A stretch of DNA of 64,000 bases from an uncultured Nitrosomonadaceae bacterium. Lineage in GTDB: Bacteria > Pseudomonadota > Gammaproteobacteria > Burkholderiales > Nitrosomonadaceae. The notes under the pieces were generated by a model. The model was not told the DNA's origin, did not search any database, and saw nothing but the letters and a program-made list of their open reading frames with translations. Both the position numbers and the translations under genes were made by a program. Shown piece by piece: positions 11,868-22,700 of the stretch (its first letter is position 1; every line of letters starts with the position of its first letter). The stretch lies in NCBI GenBank assembly GCA_943787405.1, contig CALSMH010000001.1, positions 350,316 to 414,315 of the forward strand, in the 5' to 3' direction.

Positions 11868-12338
11868 TTTTTCTTATTTTCCTGCATTGAGAATCATAAA
11901 TATAATAAATAGAACGATGAACAGTAGCGGTTAGCTGACTTTTGGTCAACCCTTTGTTAGTTGTTAATTTATATGCTCCTTATGGTTTTTTCTTTCTTTG
12001 ATATTTGTCATGATGGACGCCTTAAACTATCTTATATGTGCTTGTCGCTAGATCAGAATATTTTGTTTGTATTTATATGGCTTGCTAAAATAAGCGAGTG
12101 AAGTGTTTTAATTTATGCAAATCTAGTTACTTTATTATAAGAGTTTTAAACGTAGTTTGATGTTATTTATCTGGGATTAAACATTTACTGTAGACTTAAC
12201 TGCGGAATAGATAATAGGCTTATTTATATTCTGAATATATATTAATGTTAAAAAAAATGGCACTTTACTTGAGAATACCCCTTAATAAAGAGTAAAATAG
12301 CGCCTTTTCGTATTAAGGGTTTAAATTGGAGAGTATGC
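11868..12338. promoter_or_regulatory. Divergent ilvB / rpsO intergenic region with an rpsO promoter
   Basis: About 470 AT-rich bases without a credible gene. For rpsO a good sigma-70 promoter can be read: TTGAGA at 12269-12274, 18-base spacer, TAAAAT at 12293-12298, followed by GGAG upstream of the ATG at 12339. On the other side the ilvB leader is roughly 200 bases. It contains a 15-codon ORF without a branched-chain run, so I do not call an attenuator. Confidence 0.5.
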
Positions 12339-12608
12339 ATGCCTGTCACAACCGATAAAAAAGCACAGATAGTAGGCGATTATCAAAGGGCCGCTGGGGA
12401 CACTGGCTCCCCGGAAGTACAGGTGGCATTATTGACCGCCCGTATAAACGATTTAACCGGTCATTTCAAAGCTCATGTTAAGGATCATCACTCCCGTCGT
12501 GGTTTGTTACGTATGGTTAATCGTCGTCGAAAATTACTTGATTATCTGAAAAGCAGTAGCAACGATGCTTATCGTGTTCTGATCGAGCGCCTTGGTCTTC
12601 GTAAATAA
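12339..12608 (+). CDS. rpsO: 30S ribosomal protein S15
   Basis: 89 residues, full length. Binds the central domain of 16S rRNA early in 30S assembly. The conserved [17 protein letters not shown], [25 protein letters not shown] and C-terminal LIERLGLRK are intact. Followed by pnp, as in most proteobacteria. Confidence 0.98.
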   Translation: MPVTTDKKAQIVGDYQRAAGDTGSPEVQVALLTARINDLTGHFKAHVKDHHSRRGLLRMVNRRRKLLDYLKSSSNDAYRVLIERLGLRK

Positions 12609-12743
12609 ACTTTCCCTGCTAACTAGTCAAACAGGAATATTCTAATTATTTGTAGTCTTTTATTGGACGAGAATGTGAACATTCATATCAACTAGTTGGA
12701 TAAGGGCGCAAATAAAGATAATCTCATTAGAAAGGAAAGAAAA

Positions 12744-14843
12744 TTGAAACCGATCAAGAAAAGTATTAGTTACGGGCGTCATACACTAACACTGGAAACT
12801 GGGGAGATTGCAAGACAAGCTCATGGGGCGGTAATCGTTTCTATGGATGACACAGTGGTAATGGTTACGGTTGTAGGTGCTAAGAATGTCAGGCCTGGGC
12901 AGGATTTTTTCCCATTAACTGTGGATTATATGGAGCGTAGTTATGCTGCAGGCAGAATACCGGGTAGTTTTTTTAAGCGAGAGGGTCGCCCTTCTGAGAA
13001 AGAGATCCTTACTTCTCGTTTAATTGATCGTCCTGTTCGCCCACTATTTCCTGATAGTTTTTATAATGAGGTACAGATCGTTGCTACAGTTTTATCTTCT
13101 GATAATGAAGTGGATGCAGATATTCCGGCAATGATTGGGGCTTCTGCAGCGTTAGTACTTTCGGGTATTCCCTTTGACGGCCCAATTGCTGGCGCACGTG
13201 TTGGTTATATTAATGGGGAGTATGTGCTCAACCCAACGACAACTGAACTTATTGAAACAGAACTTAATCTGGTGGTGGCTGGGACTGAACAAGCAGTACT
13301 GATGGTGGAGTCTGAAGCAAAAGAGTTATCTGAAAATGTGATGTTGGGCGCCGTTGAGTTTGGTCGCAATGAAATGAAACCAGTAATTAATTTAATTAAT
13401 GAATTAGCTGATGAAGCTGGAGTTACTGTATGGGATTGGGCGCCTGTAGAGCAGGATGCGAGTCTTACTGACAAGGTTGCACAGATAGCAGAGACGGATT
13501 TATGTGCAGCATTTGATTTGAAGCAGAAACAAGCACGTACCGAGGCCGTTAATAAAGTCTGGGAAAAAGTTAGTACAGAGATGGCAGTTGATTCGGAAGG
13601 TGGCCCAGATAAACAGGCCGTCAAGAAAGTTTATTTTGATCTTGAATCGAAAATTGTGCGCACTAGAATTCTTAATGGCGAGCCACGAATAGATGGACGT
13701 GATACTCGTACCGTACGGCCAATATCTATTCGTAATAGTGTATTGCCACGTACTCACGGATCCGCTCTATTTACGCGCGGAGAAACTCAGGCGCTGGTAG
13801 TAGCAACTCTTGGCACAGGGCGTGATGAACAGAGAATTGATTCTCTGCAGGGAGATTACACTGATCGTTTTATGTTGCATTATAACTTCCCGCCCTCTTC
13901 AGTTGGAGAGACTGGTAGGGTAGGCACCCCAAAGCGCCGTGAGATTGGTCATGGTCGGCTTGCCAAACGTGCGCTTATTGGAGTTTTACCTTCTGCTGAA
14001 GAATTTGGTTATTCGTTGAGAGTTGTATCCGAAATTACTGAGTCTAATGGCTCTAGCTCTATGGCTTCTGTTTGTGGCGGGTGCATTGCATTAATGGATG
14101 CGGGCGTGCCACTTAAGAATCATGTGGCCGGCATTGCAATGGGCTTGATTAAGGAAGGCAATCGTATCGCTGTACTAACAGATATTCTTGGCGATGAAGA
14201 TCACTTAGGTGATATGGATTTTAAGGTAGCGGGTACGGAAGATGGCATTACAGCACTACAAATGGATATCAAGATTCAGGGTGTTGATAAGGAAATCATG
14301 CAGGCTGCGTTGGATCAGGCTAAAGAAGGACGCTTGCATATCTTAGGAATTATGAAGCAGGCGCAGCCCTCAACTCGTGAAGAAATTTCTCAACATGCCC
14401 CGCGTATCATTAAACTTAAAATTAATCCTGAAAAAATACGTGATGTAATTGGTAAAGGTGGTGCAGTGATTCGTGCATTAACTGAAGAAACTGGTACGAC
14501 TATAGATATCTCAGATGAAGGTGTTGTCATGATAGCTTGCATCAGTTCTGAAGGGGGGGAATTAGCTAGAAAACGTATAGAAGACATTACTGCTGATGTA
14601 GAAGTAGGTAGAATTTATGATGGAACTGTTCTAAAGCTTTTAGATTTTGGTGCGATTGTAAGTGTCTTGCCCGGAAAGGATGGGTTGTTGCATATCTCAC
14701 AGATTGCTAATGAACGTGTTAACAGTGTGGCTGATCATCTGAAAGAAGGCCAACTTGTACGTGTCAAAGTATTAGAAGCTGATGACAAGGGACGACTACG
14801 CCTTAGTATGAAAGCAGTTACGGAAGAAGATAAAGACAGTTGA
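12744..14843 (+). CDS. pnp: Polyribonucleotide nucleotidyltransferase (PNPase)
   Basis: 3'-5' phosphorolytic exoribonuclease and degradosome component, 699 residues. Two RNase PH domains flank a helical linker; KH (about 550-610) and S1 (about 620-690) domains close the protein. I place the start at TTG 12744 (reads [19 protein letters not shown]), preceded by AAAGGAAAGA at 12731-12740. E. coli pnp also uses TTG. A longer TTG start at 12696 adds 16 residues not seen in the family. rpsO and pnp form the usual pair in which PNPase level is set by decay of its own leader. Confidence 0.95.
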   Translation: MKPIKKSISYGRHTLTLETGEIARQAHGAVIVSMDDTVVMVTVVGAKNVRPGQDFFPLTVDYMERSYAAGRIPGSFFKREGRPSEKEILTSRLIDRPVRPLFPDSFYNEVQIVATVLSSDNEVDADIPAMIGASAALVLSGIPFDGPIAGARVGYINGEYVLNPTTTELIETELNLVVAGTEQAVLMVESEAKELSENVMLGAVEFGRNEMKPVINLINELADEAGVTVWDWAPVEQDASLTDKVAQIAETDLCAAFDLKQKQARTEAVNKVWEKVSTEMAVDSEGGPDKQAVKKVYFDLESKIVRTRILNGEPRIDGRDTRTVRPISIRNSVLPRTHGSALFTRGETQALVVATLGTGRDEQRIDSLQGDYTDRFMLHYNFPPSSVGETGRVGTPKRREIGHGRLAKRALIGVLPSAEEFGYSLRVVSEITESNGSSSMASVCGGCIALMDAGVPLKNHVAGIAMGLIKEGNRIAVLTDILGDEDHLGDMDFKVAGTEDGITALQMDIKIQGVDKEIMQAALDQAKEGRLHILGIMKQAQPSTREEISQHAPRIIKLKINPEKIRDVIGKGGAVIRALTEETGTTIDISDEGVVMIACISSEGGELARKRIEDITADVEVGRIYDGTVLKLLDFGAIVSVLPGKDGLLHISQIANERVNSVADHLKEGQLVRVKVLEADDKGRLRLSMKAVTEEDKDS

Positions 14844-14897
14844 GTTTAAATAATAATAGATTATAAAGAATTAGTTTAAGTTGCAGTATTTAGTTTT

Positions 14898-15320
14898 TTA
14901 TTTGGCTAGTTGTCTTTCTCTTATCTCGTCTAGTGTTTTGCAGTCTATACAAAGAGTAGCTGTTGGGCGAGCTTCAAGACGTTTCAACCCAATTTCGATA
15001 CCACAGGTATCGCAATAACCATAATCATCAGAATCAATTTTCACAATAGTCTCGTTAATTTTCTTAATAAGCTTACGTTCGCGGTCTCGGTTGCGAAGTT
15101 CTAATGCCATATCAGATTCTTGGCTTGCTCGGTCATTAGGATCTGCAAAGACTGTAGCTTCATCTTGCATGGTATGAACTGTACGATCTATATCCTGTCC
15201 TAACTCAAGTTTAATATCTTCAAGTATTTTACGAAAATGTGCTAATTGCTTATTATTCATGTAGCTTTCTCCCTTTTTCATTTTATAGGGAGTAGTTGGT
15301 TTAGGTTGTTGTTGCGGCAT
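14898..15320 (-). CDS. dksA: RNA polymerase-binding transcription factor DksA
   Basis: 140 residues. Inserts its coiled-coil tip into the RNA polymerase secondary channel and, with ppGpp, tunes rRNA/tRNA and amino-acid promoters. Acidic tip region with [11 protein letters not shown] (about residues 60-70) and the C4 zinc finger CDTC-x17-CIDC near the C-terminus are intact. The N-terminal [13 protein letters not shown] matches the conserved family start, and AAGGAA precedes the chosen ATG. Convergent with pnp. Confidence 0.96.
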   Translation of the reverse strand: MPQQQPKPTTPYKMKKGESYMNNKQLAHFRKILEDIKLELGQDIDRTVHTMQDEATVFADPNDRASQESDMALELRNRDRERKLIKKINETIVKIDSDDYGYCDTCGIEIGLKRLEARPTATLCIDCKTLDEIRERQLAK

Positions 15321-15593
15321 TTCTTAGCATTCCTTTTCTTGTCTGATTTCAATCGAAGACGCTTTAATATCAGAAATCGCAGTATACAGCAAGTTGTTTT
15401 GAAATTTTTTAAGTGATCTGTACAAAATTAAGTCTAAGATAAATGTAAGAAAAAATCCGTAAAGGTTTTTGATTAAGAGATAATTTTGAATAAAGATTTC
15501 TAAATCTAGTTATGTAATTAATTTAGGTGGAAGTGGTTTCTGCTCATAGCTAATTCTCATGCTCAAAAAAACTTAATAAATTAAATAGAAAAA

Positions 15594-15622
15594 TTGACCT
15601 TTCATTGGTGGAAAGGTATAGT
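15594..15622 (+). promoter_or_regulatory. Strong sigma-70 promoter of the Pro-Arg-His tRNA cluster
   Basis: TTGACC at 15594-15599, a 17-base spacer, then TATAGT at 15617-15622; the first tRNA begins 13 bases after the -10. The short GC-rich discriminator before the tRNA is typical of stringently controlled stable-RNA promoters. Confidence 0.7.
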
Positions 15623-15634
15623 AACGGCCTTCCC

Positions 15635-15711
15635 CGGGGTGTAGCGTAGCCTGGTAGCGCGCCTGGTTTGGGACCAGGATGTCGGGAGTTCGAATCTCTC
15701 CACCCCGACCA
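15635..15711 (+). tRNA. tRNA-Pro (anticodon TGG)
   Basis: 77 bases including encoded CCA. The acceptor stem CGGGGTG/CACCCCG pairs fully, the anticodon loop reads TTTGGGA, and the T-loop is TTCGAAT. First of three tRNAs in one transcript. Confidence 0.97.
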
Positions 15712-15749
15712 ATTTCACCCAATTAAATTGGGCATACCCGGTTTGAGTA

Positions 15750-15826
15750 GTGCCCGTAGCTCAACCGGATAGAGCACCAGCCTTCTAAGCTGGGGGTTAC
15801 AGGTTCGATTCCTGTCGGGCACACCA
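15750..15826 (+). tRNA. tRNA-Arg (anticodon TCT)
   Basis: Acceptor stem GTGCCCG/CGGGCAC, anticodon loop CTTCTAA, T-loop TTCGATT, encoded CCA. Lies 38 bases after tRNA-Pro; the gap holds the palindrome CCCAATTAAATTGGG, likely a processing hairpin. Confidence 0.97.
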
Positions 15827-15887
15827 AATAGTTTCTGAAACCGTTTATTTTTGGTTTCAAAGGCTGAGTTTTTTTAGTTTCTCAGAT

Positions 15888-15964
15888 GGTGGCTGTAGCT
15901 CAGCTGGTAGAGTCCCGGATTGTGATTCCGGTTGTCGTGGGTTCGAGCCCCATCAGCCACCCCA
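15888..15964 (+). tRNA. tRNA-His (anticodon GTG)
   Basis: Includes the extra G at position -1 (15888) that pairs with the C73 discriminator and marks tRNA-His. Anticodon loop reads TTGTGAT, T-loop TTCGAGC, encoded CCA at 15962-15964. Confidence 0.97.
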
Positions 15965-16078
15965 TTTATATTATTCCTAAATATTTATATCTTTGTGATT
16001 CGGAATTTGGTTTTCTTAGGCCTAAATTCACGGCTTATGTATTCCTATTATGTATTCCTAGTGTGCAGCTGTAGATTG

Positions 16079-16786
16079 TTAGGTGGGATTTCCTAATTCA
16101 ATTCCGGCGTGTAATGCCACTGTTGTCAGAGTGGCACGAGCAGTGCGTACATCTCTCCCAAGGCGTAGTAATGTACTCAAAGTCACAGATCGCTGTAGCA
16201 GTAAAGATATTATTTGACTTAGATTAGCGCTACCATCAGGGTTTACTGCATCTAGTAGGGCTAGTGGTGGTGAAAATTCAATAGGGTCTGAAATTACACG
16301 TATCGCAAGGAACGGAATATCTGAATCTTCAGCTACTTCAGCTATTGAACCGCTTTCTAAATCTACCGCAGAAGCTCCGGTAATTTTTGCAAAATCACAT
16401 TTTTCATTTAATGAAGTAAGAACTTTTTTACTTGTTGCTAATTTGCCACCAATGACGCGTAAATTAGAAGGTAGGCACTTTTGTACCCGATCTCTCCAGG
16501 CTAAGGATACAGGTAACAAGCGTTCATTATAAATTGACTGAGGAAGGACCAAGTCGCCCGGGTGCAACTTAGAGTCTAGTGCCCCCGAAACTCCGAAACT
16601 GATCAGAGAGGTTGCACCTTCTTCCTGTAATTTTATTGCTGCTTTTCTTGCTGAATTTCCACCCATACCACACAGACATATCTTTGAATTATTTCCTAGA
16701 TTTATTATCTCCCCGATAGGTAAGTGGCGATTAGTTAGGCAGCGGGCCTCAATTCGCATGGCAACGACAATGCCTACAATATTCAC
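16079..16786 (-). CDS. hpnG: Hopanoid-associated phosphorylase HpnG
   Basis: 235 residues of the purine-nucleoside phosphorylase/nucleosidase fold. HpnG removes adenine from adenosylhopane on the way to side-chain-extended hopanoids. Visible signatures are the N-terminal MNIVGIVVAMRIEARCL, the Gly-rich GMGGNSAR (about 40-47), SFGVSGAL and the acidic VDLESGSIAEVA near residue 142. It overlaps the end of shc by four bases (ATGA), so it is coupled to the cyclase. The substrate assignment rests on this context; the fold alone would also fit an MTA/SAH nucleosidase. Confidence 0.88.
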   Translation of the reverse strand: MNIVGIVVAMRIEARCLTNRHLPIGEIINLGNNSKICLCGMGGNSARKAAIKLQEEGATSLISFGVSGALDSKLHPGDLVLPQSIYNERLLPVSLAWRDRVQKCLPSNLRVIGGKLATSKKVLTSLNEKCDFAKITGASAVDLESGSIAEVAEDSDIPFLAIRVISDPIEFSPPLALLDAVNPDGSANLSQIISLLLQRSVTLSTLLRLGRDVRTARATLTTVALHAGIELGNPT

Positions 16787-18768
16787 CTAATATCCTTCTG
16801 GGTAAATGCCTTATATCTTGCTAGAGCCCACAATGGGAAATATTTTGAATATCCGTGATATTTTAAATAAAAAACTCTCGGAAATCCCGGTGCTGTGAAC
16901 CATGGATCAGCCCATAACCCATTATTATCCTGCCGACTTAGAAGATATTTAATTCCTTTGCTAACTTCTTCGCTATGTGTTTCTCCTGCTGCCATTAGTC
17001 CAAGTAAAGCCCAGGCAGTCTGAAATGAAGTACTTGTTCTAAAGAGCCCTGCTAGTTTTGGTGCAAAGTAGGTATCATTGTTCTCACCCCACCCACCATC
17101 TTCTCTCTGAACTGATTTTAGCCACTTTACAGCACGAGTAATAGACTCATGGGAAGTATCTATTTTTGCTAGTCTCATGGCCTCTAGTACTGACCAGGTT
17201 CCATAAATATAATTACTCCCCCATCGGCCAAACCAGGCACCACTCGGTTCTTGCTCATTGAATAAATACGATAATCCCTGCTCCATTGAATCTTGTTGCT
17301 CAGGGTTTCCATATAAAGCTAGGAAACCAGTACAACGGGCACTTACGTCACTAGTGGGCGGATCAAGTAAAGCGCCATGATCAGAGAATGGAATTTCGTT
17401 AAGATAATAATAAATATTATCGACATCAAAAGCAGCAAAGCCCCCATTCTTAGATTGCATACCACTAAGCCAGCTGGCAGCTCTTGATAAACTTTTATGA
17501 TAAATATGAGGGTCTGCCTGGTGCATTGCCCAGGCTATCGCTGCTGTATCGTCAAGATCGGGGTAATGTGGGTTTGCGTATTGAAAAGCCCAGCCACCAC
17601 CAGCCAGTTTTATATTTTCTTCCCGCCAGTCAGCAGGAGCATCTAGTATTTGGAGAGGGACTAGCCAATCTAGGGCCCTGCGGACATGTTTTTGATCTGC
17701 ACTAGTATCTTCCTGTAATGCCAAGCTTGCTAAGACAGTATCCCACACAGGAGATGTGCATGGTTGGCACCAGGCTTGTTCATCGTCAATAACCAATAAC
17801 CCTAATAAAGCTTTGCGACACTGTTCTCGGTACGGATGCTCATAAGGATAGCCTAGTAGTGAGAGAGCCTCATTTGCATTTACCATTGCGGGAAAAATTG
17901 CTCCTAGACCGCATTCGCCATTAAGTCGTTCTATTATCCAGCGCTCTGCTCGGCGTAGAGCAATTCGACGTAATACATTTGGAATAAATGGCTCAAATAG
18001 TGAAGCAGTACGTTCAATAAATAAGAATAATCGGTTTAGAGGGGTACGTACTGGGAAATAATCACGTTCTTTATCTGGATCTATGGTGAAAAGCTCACGA
18101 ACATTAATTTTATGTGGATTAGCAGCTTTTGCTCTTAGGCTGCATAAGATTGTCAGCGGCACGGTCACTGTACGTGACCAATAAGCAACTTTACTCAGAT
18201 GAAATGGGAACCACTTCGGCAGTAGAATAATCTCTACTGGCATAAAAGGAACGCCACGCCAGGGGAGTTGGCCGTACATCGCAAGTAAAATCCTGGTAAA
18301 AACATTTGCTTGTGATGCGCCACCATGTGACAGAATGGCTGTACGAGCAGCTACCATATGTGGAGCCTCTGGGGAGTCACCAACTAACTTTAATGCATAG
18401 TAAGCTTTGACAGTACAACTCAAATCAAAGTGACCGCCATAGTATAGGGGCCAGCCACCATGCTCTGTATCCTGCTTTGTCCTGATAAACCGAGCTAATT
18501 TTATTTCAAGGTCTGTATCTATATCATCCATGAAATGCATCATCAACACGTATTCGGCTGGAATAGTACAATCTGCCTCGAGTGGAAAGCACCAGTGGCC
18601 ATCTTCTTTTTGTAAGGCTAGTAGAGCTTTACGTGCTGATGCAAGGGCATCAACTAGTTTTTTCTTGTCAAGATCTGATTGCTGCTGGTAATCAGAGGTG
18701 GTTATATCAGACGTAAAACTAGTATCTTCCTGGCTCAGATTAGTAAGAGCGTTATCTGTTTCTTTCAT
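16783..18768 (-). CDS. shc: Squalene-hopene cyclase
   Basis: 661 residues, full length. Monotopic membrane enzyme that cyclises squalene to hopene/diplopterol. The catalytic acid motif DLDDTA is at 404-409, and repeated QW motifs (Q-x3-G-x-W, e.g. QREDGGWGE and QDNNGLW near the C-terminus) stabilise the alpha/alpha barrels. The first 35 residues are a hydrophilic, poorly conserved extension. Head of a short shc-hpnG unit; other hopanoid genes follow upstream on the same strand. No phytoene/squalene synthase-like hpnC/D/E is in the window. Confidence 0.97.
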   Translation of the reverse strand: MKETDNALTNLSQEDTSFTSDITTSDYQQQSDLDKKKLVDALASARKALLALQKEDGHWCFPLEADCTIPAEYVLMMHFMDDIDTDLEIKLARFIRTKQDTEHGGWPLYYGGHFDLSCTVKAYYALKLVGDSPEAPHMVAARTAILSHGGASQANVFTRILLAMYGQLPWRGVPFMPVEIILLPKWFPFHLSKVAYWSRTVTVPLTILCSLRAKAANPHKINVRELFTIDPDKERDYFPVRTPLNRLFLFIERTASLFEPFIPNVLRRIALRRAERWIIERLNGECGLGAIFPAMVNANEALSLLGYPYEHPYREQCRKALLGLLVIDDEQAWCQPCTSPVWDTVLASLALQEDTSADQKHVRRALDWLVPLQILDAPADWREENIKLAGGGWAFQYANPHYPDLDDTAAIAWAMHQADPHIYHKSLSRAASWLSGMQSKNGGFAAFDVDNIYYYLNEIPFSDHGALLDPPTSDVSARCTGFLALYGNPEQQDSMEQGLSYLFNEQEPSGAWFGRWGSNYIYGTWSVLEAMRLAKIDTSHESITRAVKWLKSVQREDGGWGENNDTYFAPKLAGLFRTSTSFQTAWALLGLMAAGETHSEEVSKGIKYLLSRQDNNGLWADPWFTAPGFPRVFYLKYHGYSKYFPLWALARYKAFTQKDIR

Positions 18769-18921
18769 TAAATTTCCTTCTGGTATATCAGGCTGAGTCG
18801 ATTTATTGTTGTAAACAATAGGCTGACAATGTTTCTATTATGGCTGTCAGATTATACTGTCTGATGCGATTTCTTTTTTGTATAAGAAGGAATTTTGTCA
18901 GGCTTATTGCGCATAAAAATA

Positions 18922-19869
18922 CTATGAAGATTTCTTAGGGCAGGGTTCCTTGAAATATCTATCTGATGTATCTTGAGAGTCGTCATCATGGTCTAGAAAG
19001 TCTTCATCAGGAAAGAGATTATCATAAGATTCAGTTGGTGGCTTGCCATCGAATACAAGGTTTTCTCGATATTGCCAATATGCTTCACGAGTGAATATAT
19101 AGCGGTCTAATGCAGCCTGATCACGAATACGCATCTGTTCTGTATGCTGCGCACGTTTATCAACTGCAGCTAGAAGACCTAAAGGAACAGTTACTGGGGC
19201 ACCAACAAAAAACCCCGCATAAAATAACATATTTGATGCTATGGTGACAGGAAGGCCAATTAGATCACGGTTACTGCTTGGTCCCAGAATAGGTATGTAC
19301 ATATAAGACGTATTGTCAACACCCCAAACCCCTAATGTCTGCCCAAAATCTTCATCGTGTTTTTCTAAACCCACAGAGCTTGCTGGGTCAAATATCCCGC
19401 CTAAGCCTACTGTAGTATTTACAATAAAGCGTAAACCATCTTCTACTCCTTGCTTTACTTTACCTTGTAATAAGCCATTTAATACTACATTTGGGTATGC
19501 AAGGTTAGAGTAAAAGTTTCCGACTGATTTTCGCACCGAATTTGGGACATGTTCTATATATGTGTCAGCAACTGGCTCGAAAATACCCCGGTCAATATCT
19601 TCGGTTACGTCATAAAAACGGCGATTAATATCTTCATAAGGATCCCCTTTTAAACAGGGATCTTCAGCAGCAGATGCAATTTCTTTATCAGCAGATGCAA
19701 TTTCTTTATCAGCAGATGCAATTTCTTGATTATTTGCATCAAATTTTTTCCCGGAGTAAGAGTATCCTGTACTCTTATCAACTCTGGGTTCAGATAAAAC
19801 TGTGGCGCAGCCTGTAGCTAATCCAGTAAATAATATCAGCAAAATAGCATTTAAATAGCTTGGTTTCAT
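18922..19869 (-). CDS. MlaA/VacJ-family outer-membrane lipoprotein (hopanoid locus)
   Basis: 315 residues with a lipoprotein signal (lipobox ending ATGC, Cys about 21). MlaA proteins form a ring in the inner leaflet of the outer membrane and extract mislocalised phospholipids. The core starts at DPYEDINRRFYDVTEDID (about residue 78) and has the family's NVVLNGLLQGK and GLGGIFDPAS stretches. Between lipobox and core is an unusual linker with three copies of the heptad KEIASAD (DNA 19677-19735, 21-bp tandem repeat). Its position between shc and hpnN suggests lipid or hopanoid trafficking. Confidence 0.88.
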   Translation of the reverse strand: MKPSYLNAILLILFTGLATGCATVLSEPRVDKSTGYSYSGKKFDANNQEIASADKEIASADKEIASAAEDPCLKGDPYEDINRRFYDVTEDIDRGIFEPVADTYIEHVPNSVRKSVGNFYSNLAYPNVVLNGLLQGKVKQGVEDGLRFIVNTTVGLGGIFDPASSVGLEKHDEDFGQTLGVWGVDNTSYMYIPILGPSSNRDLIGLPVTIASNMLFYAGFFVGAPVTVPLGLLAAVDKRAQHTEQMRIRDQAALDRYIFTREAYWQYRENLVFDGKPPTESYDNLFPDEDFLDHDDDSQDTSDRYFKEPCPKKSS

Positions 19870-20008
19870 ACCTATTTTTAGCCTTTTCTATATTCTCGTT
19901 ATAGTAATTCGTTTCGAGTGGTTCTGTACAGCAAAAAGAGCTGCTTTTAACCATGATATTCATCAAAGGTTCTGTTGTAAGGGTACGCGGGTGGGTATAA
20001 GGCTATTT

Positions 20009-22657
20009 CTAAGCTTCTGTTTTTTTGGCTGAGGCATTTAACAGAACAGGTAATATAAAGAGCGTGCAGATAAGAGTGCAAGTCAATCCTACAGTAAGTA
20101 ATATTCCCATGCTAGCAGTGCCTTGATGGGAAGAGAGCATTAAGCTTGCAAAGGTGACAAGGGAGGTTAGAGCACTATAAAAAACGGCGCGAACCGTACT
20201 AGTATGGGCCAGAGTTTCGCCTACCAGTTTATCACTACGGCTCCGGTGAACCATATGTAGGCTACTATCTAATCCAATACCGAGTAATAATGGAAGAGCA
20301 ATAATATTTGCAAAATTAAATGGTAGATTGAACAATACGGAGAAAATACCAATAAATATACTTGAAAGAAGAAGTGGGACTAGTACCAGAAGAGTATATT
20401 TCACACTCCGCAATAAGATTAATAGTGCTATCACTATGCCAGCTAAAGCTAATGAAAATGCTTGTATGAATGCTTGTACGACAGCTTCACCAGCTGCCAG
20501 GCTTACCATGGGACCCCCAGTAGCTTGCGGTGCAACTTTCTGGATCGCTCGAACAAAGCGTTTTAGTGCATTGTTGTCATCTATATCCTCTGACGGGTAG
20601 ACAGCTATTTTGTATTCGTCAGCATGGCTGTACCAGCGGCTTATTAAAGGTGCTGGAAGATCTTCTGTACTGAATGTGGTAGAAGCCCCAATAGCAGTCT
20701 GCATACGTTGTAAAGAAGTAGGTAAAGTTACGAGCAAATCTTCTTCTACCGAATGTAATAGCTTCTCTCTATTTGCAGTATCATTTTTGTTAAGGTGTTC
20801 AAAAAGTGCTTCCAATGAATTCTTCAGAGCACGGGCAGGAATCAATAAAATATGGTCAGGCTTCTCAGTAATGAAATGGCCTAGAGTGTTACTAAGCCTA
20901 TCTAATTCTTTTTGTTGCTTTATCAGTGTTTGTTTATTATTCTCATGCGATGGCATCGATATGGTGATCGGTCCGTTGGTAATCGCCATCTCTTCAATAA
21001 GTGGGAGTTTCATTTCCTGTTCTTCCGGTACAAAATTAAGAATAGTTACTACTCTTTTTACCTCCTCTAGTTTTGTTAGATTTTCTACCAAAAGATCCGC
21101 TTCTTTACGATTTTTAGCTAATACAGCTACATACCAGGGCGAGTTATCTACTTCCGACAGTAATTCCTTAAAGGTTTTTACGGCCTCTCCTGTACGGTCC
21201 TGCATATTCAATAAATTATAGTCAAATTTTAGTTGAGGAAAGAGTATGACTGCAGATAATAATCCAAGGAAGATAGTGGTATATATTAATTTTTGCCATT
21301 TAAATGATATTTCGAGTATTCTGCTAAGAGAGGCATCAACGTTGGATTTCAATTTAGACTGTTTAGGTATATAGCGCAGCAGAGCTGGGCCTATAGTAAG
21401 GGTAACCAGTAGACTAATCAGCATTCCAGTTCCAGAAATCACTCCTAATTCAGCTACTCCGCTGAAATCAGTAGGTATAAAAGCATAGAAGGCAATAGCG
21501 TTAGTTAAAGCGCATACAGTTAATGCACCCCCAGCTACAATTCCGGATTCGTAGATAGCATCTTTTTTTGATACCCCTCTCTCTATTATTTCTCTGTGCC
21601 GTAGTAGAAAATGAATTGCAAAGTCAGCACCAAGACCAATGTACAGTATTGCAAAAGCGATAGAAATAATATTCAAGTGACCGATTGCAGCCGTAGCAAA
21701 AGCTGCAGTAAAAATTAGACCTAAGATAAGGCAGATTATTACTGCAAGTAACAGCCTAATCGTACGCATTGCAAAAAAAAGTACTAATGAAATTAATACA
21801 AACGTAATTATTCCCGCATATTCCATGCCGCGCAGTGAGCTGTTGAGTTCTTCATCAGCTAAGGCTACCTCACCAGTAATGCGCATTTGTATAGGGCTAT
21901 CATCTGTTAAGCCAATTTTAGCTGCAGCAGCTTGTATTGCAGAGATTGATTTCTCAGCAGGATATAGCTGGGTAAAATCCTGTTTTGGTTTTACCATAAT
22001 AAATTCTTGATATCTGTTCTTTTGTGGCTTGCCTCGGAATAGCTCTTGCCATGAAAGAACGCGCGGCACCTCTGTAAGCCTGGCATTTAAAGTCTCACTC
22101 AAACTATGAAATAAAGGCCCTAGTTCCAGATTGCGCCCCTTACGTAATTCATCTGTCGCTCCAGAGAGTACAGAAATAAAAGTTTTCAATGTTGGGTCTT
22201 GAGCAATATGGGAGATCAGTGGTTGTGCATTAGCCATATGGTCAGCAATTTTTTCCAGCTCAGGAATGCTCTCGTAAAGTAGGCTATTCTGTATGAAAAA
22301 AGAATCCACATTTGGGGCGTATACATCCTGGAAATTTTGCGTATCATTTCTTAGGAGATAGGAAAGGCGACCGGCGGTATCATATGCTTGTTCCGGCGTA
22401 GGGGCATCTAATACCACTAACATGCTCTCCATTTCCTGGGGGAACGTTTTATTGTAGTGTTTCAGATTGACACGGAATGGCAGATGCTCTGCGAGCATCT
22501 CTGTGGTATCTGTATTCATACCAAGATTACGTGATATATATACGGAACAGCTCATAGCGGCAAGTACCACTACAAGAATGATCCATGGTGCGTATAGATA
22601 TGAAGCGGACGCCCAGCGTCCAAAAATGCTGTAGATATGTCCTTTTGAAGTTTCCAC
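20009..22657 (-). CDS. hpnN: Hopanoid transporter HpnN (RND/MMPL family)
   Basis: 882 residues, inner-membrane RND-type transporter thought to move hopanoids to the outer membrane. It has the two-fold RND layout: TM1 near residue 25, a large periplasmic loop, a five-helix block around 275-430, a second periplasmic loop, then a final five-helix block (about 720-875). MMPL-like GLGADFAIHFLLRHR and its second-half counterpart GIGLDSSLHMVHRSR, at matching positions in the two repeats, are the strongest signatures. Flanked by mlaA-like and mlaC-like (hpnM) genes on the same strand. Confidence 0.92.
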   Translation of the reverse strand: METSKGHIYSIFGRWASASYLYAPWIILVVVLAAMSCSVYISRNLGMNTDTTEMLAEHLPFRVNLKHYNKTFPQEMESMLVVLDAPTPEQAYDTAGRLSYLLRNDTQNFQDVYAPNVDSFFIQNSLLYESIPELEKIADHMANAQPLISHIAQDPTLKTFISVLSGATDELRKGRNLELGPLFHSLSETLNARLTEVPRVLSWQELFRGKPQKNRYQEFIMVKPKQDFTQLYPAEKSISAIQAAAAKIGLTDDSPIQMRITGEVALADEELNSSLRGMEYAGIITFVLISLVLFFAMRTIRLLLAVIICLILGLIFTAAFATAAIGHLNIISIAFAILYIGLGADFAIHFLLRHREIIERGVSKKDAIYESGIVAGGALTVCALTNAIAFYAFIPTDFSGVAELGVISGTGMLISLLVTLTIGPALLRYIPKQSKLKSNVDASLSRILEISFKWQKLIYTTIFLGLLSAVILFPQLKFDYNLLNMQDRTGEAVKTFKELLSEVDNSPWYVAVLAKNRKEADLLVENLTKLEEVKRVVTILNFVPEEQEMKLPLIEEMAITNGPITISMPSHENNKQTLIKQQKELDRLSNTLGHFITEKPDHILLIPARALKNSLEALFEHLNKNDTANREKLLHSVEEDLLVTLPTSLQRMQTAIGASTTFSTEDLPAPLISRWYSHADEYKIAVYPSEDIDDNNALKRFVRAIQKVAPQATGGPMVSLAAGEAVVQAFIQAFSLALAGIVIALLILLRSVKYTLLVLVPLLLSSIFIGIFSVLFNLPFNFANIIALPLLLGIGLDSSLHMVHRSRSDKLVGETLAHTSTVRAVFYSALTSLVTFASLMLSSHQGTASMGILLTVGLTCTLICTLFILPVLLNASAKKTEA

Positions 22658-22700
22658 TATTGTGGGTTGTCCTTCAGGGAGTGGTTTGTATGATTAGCTC

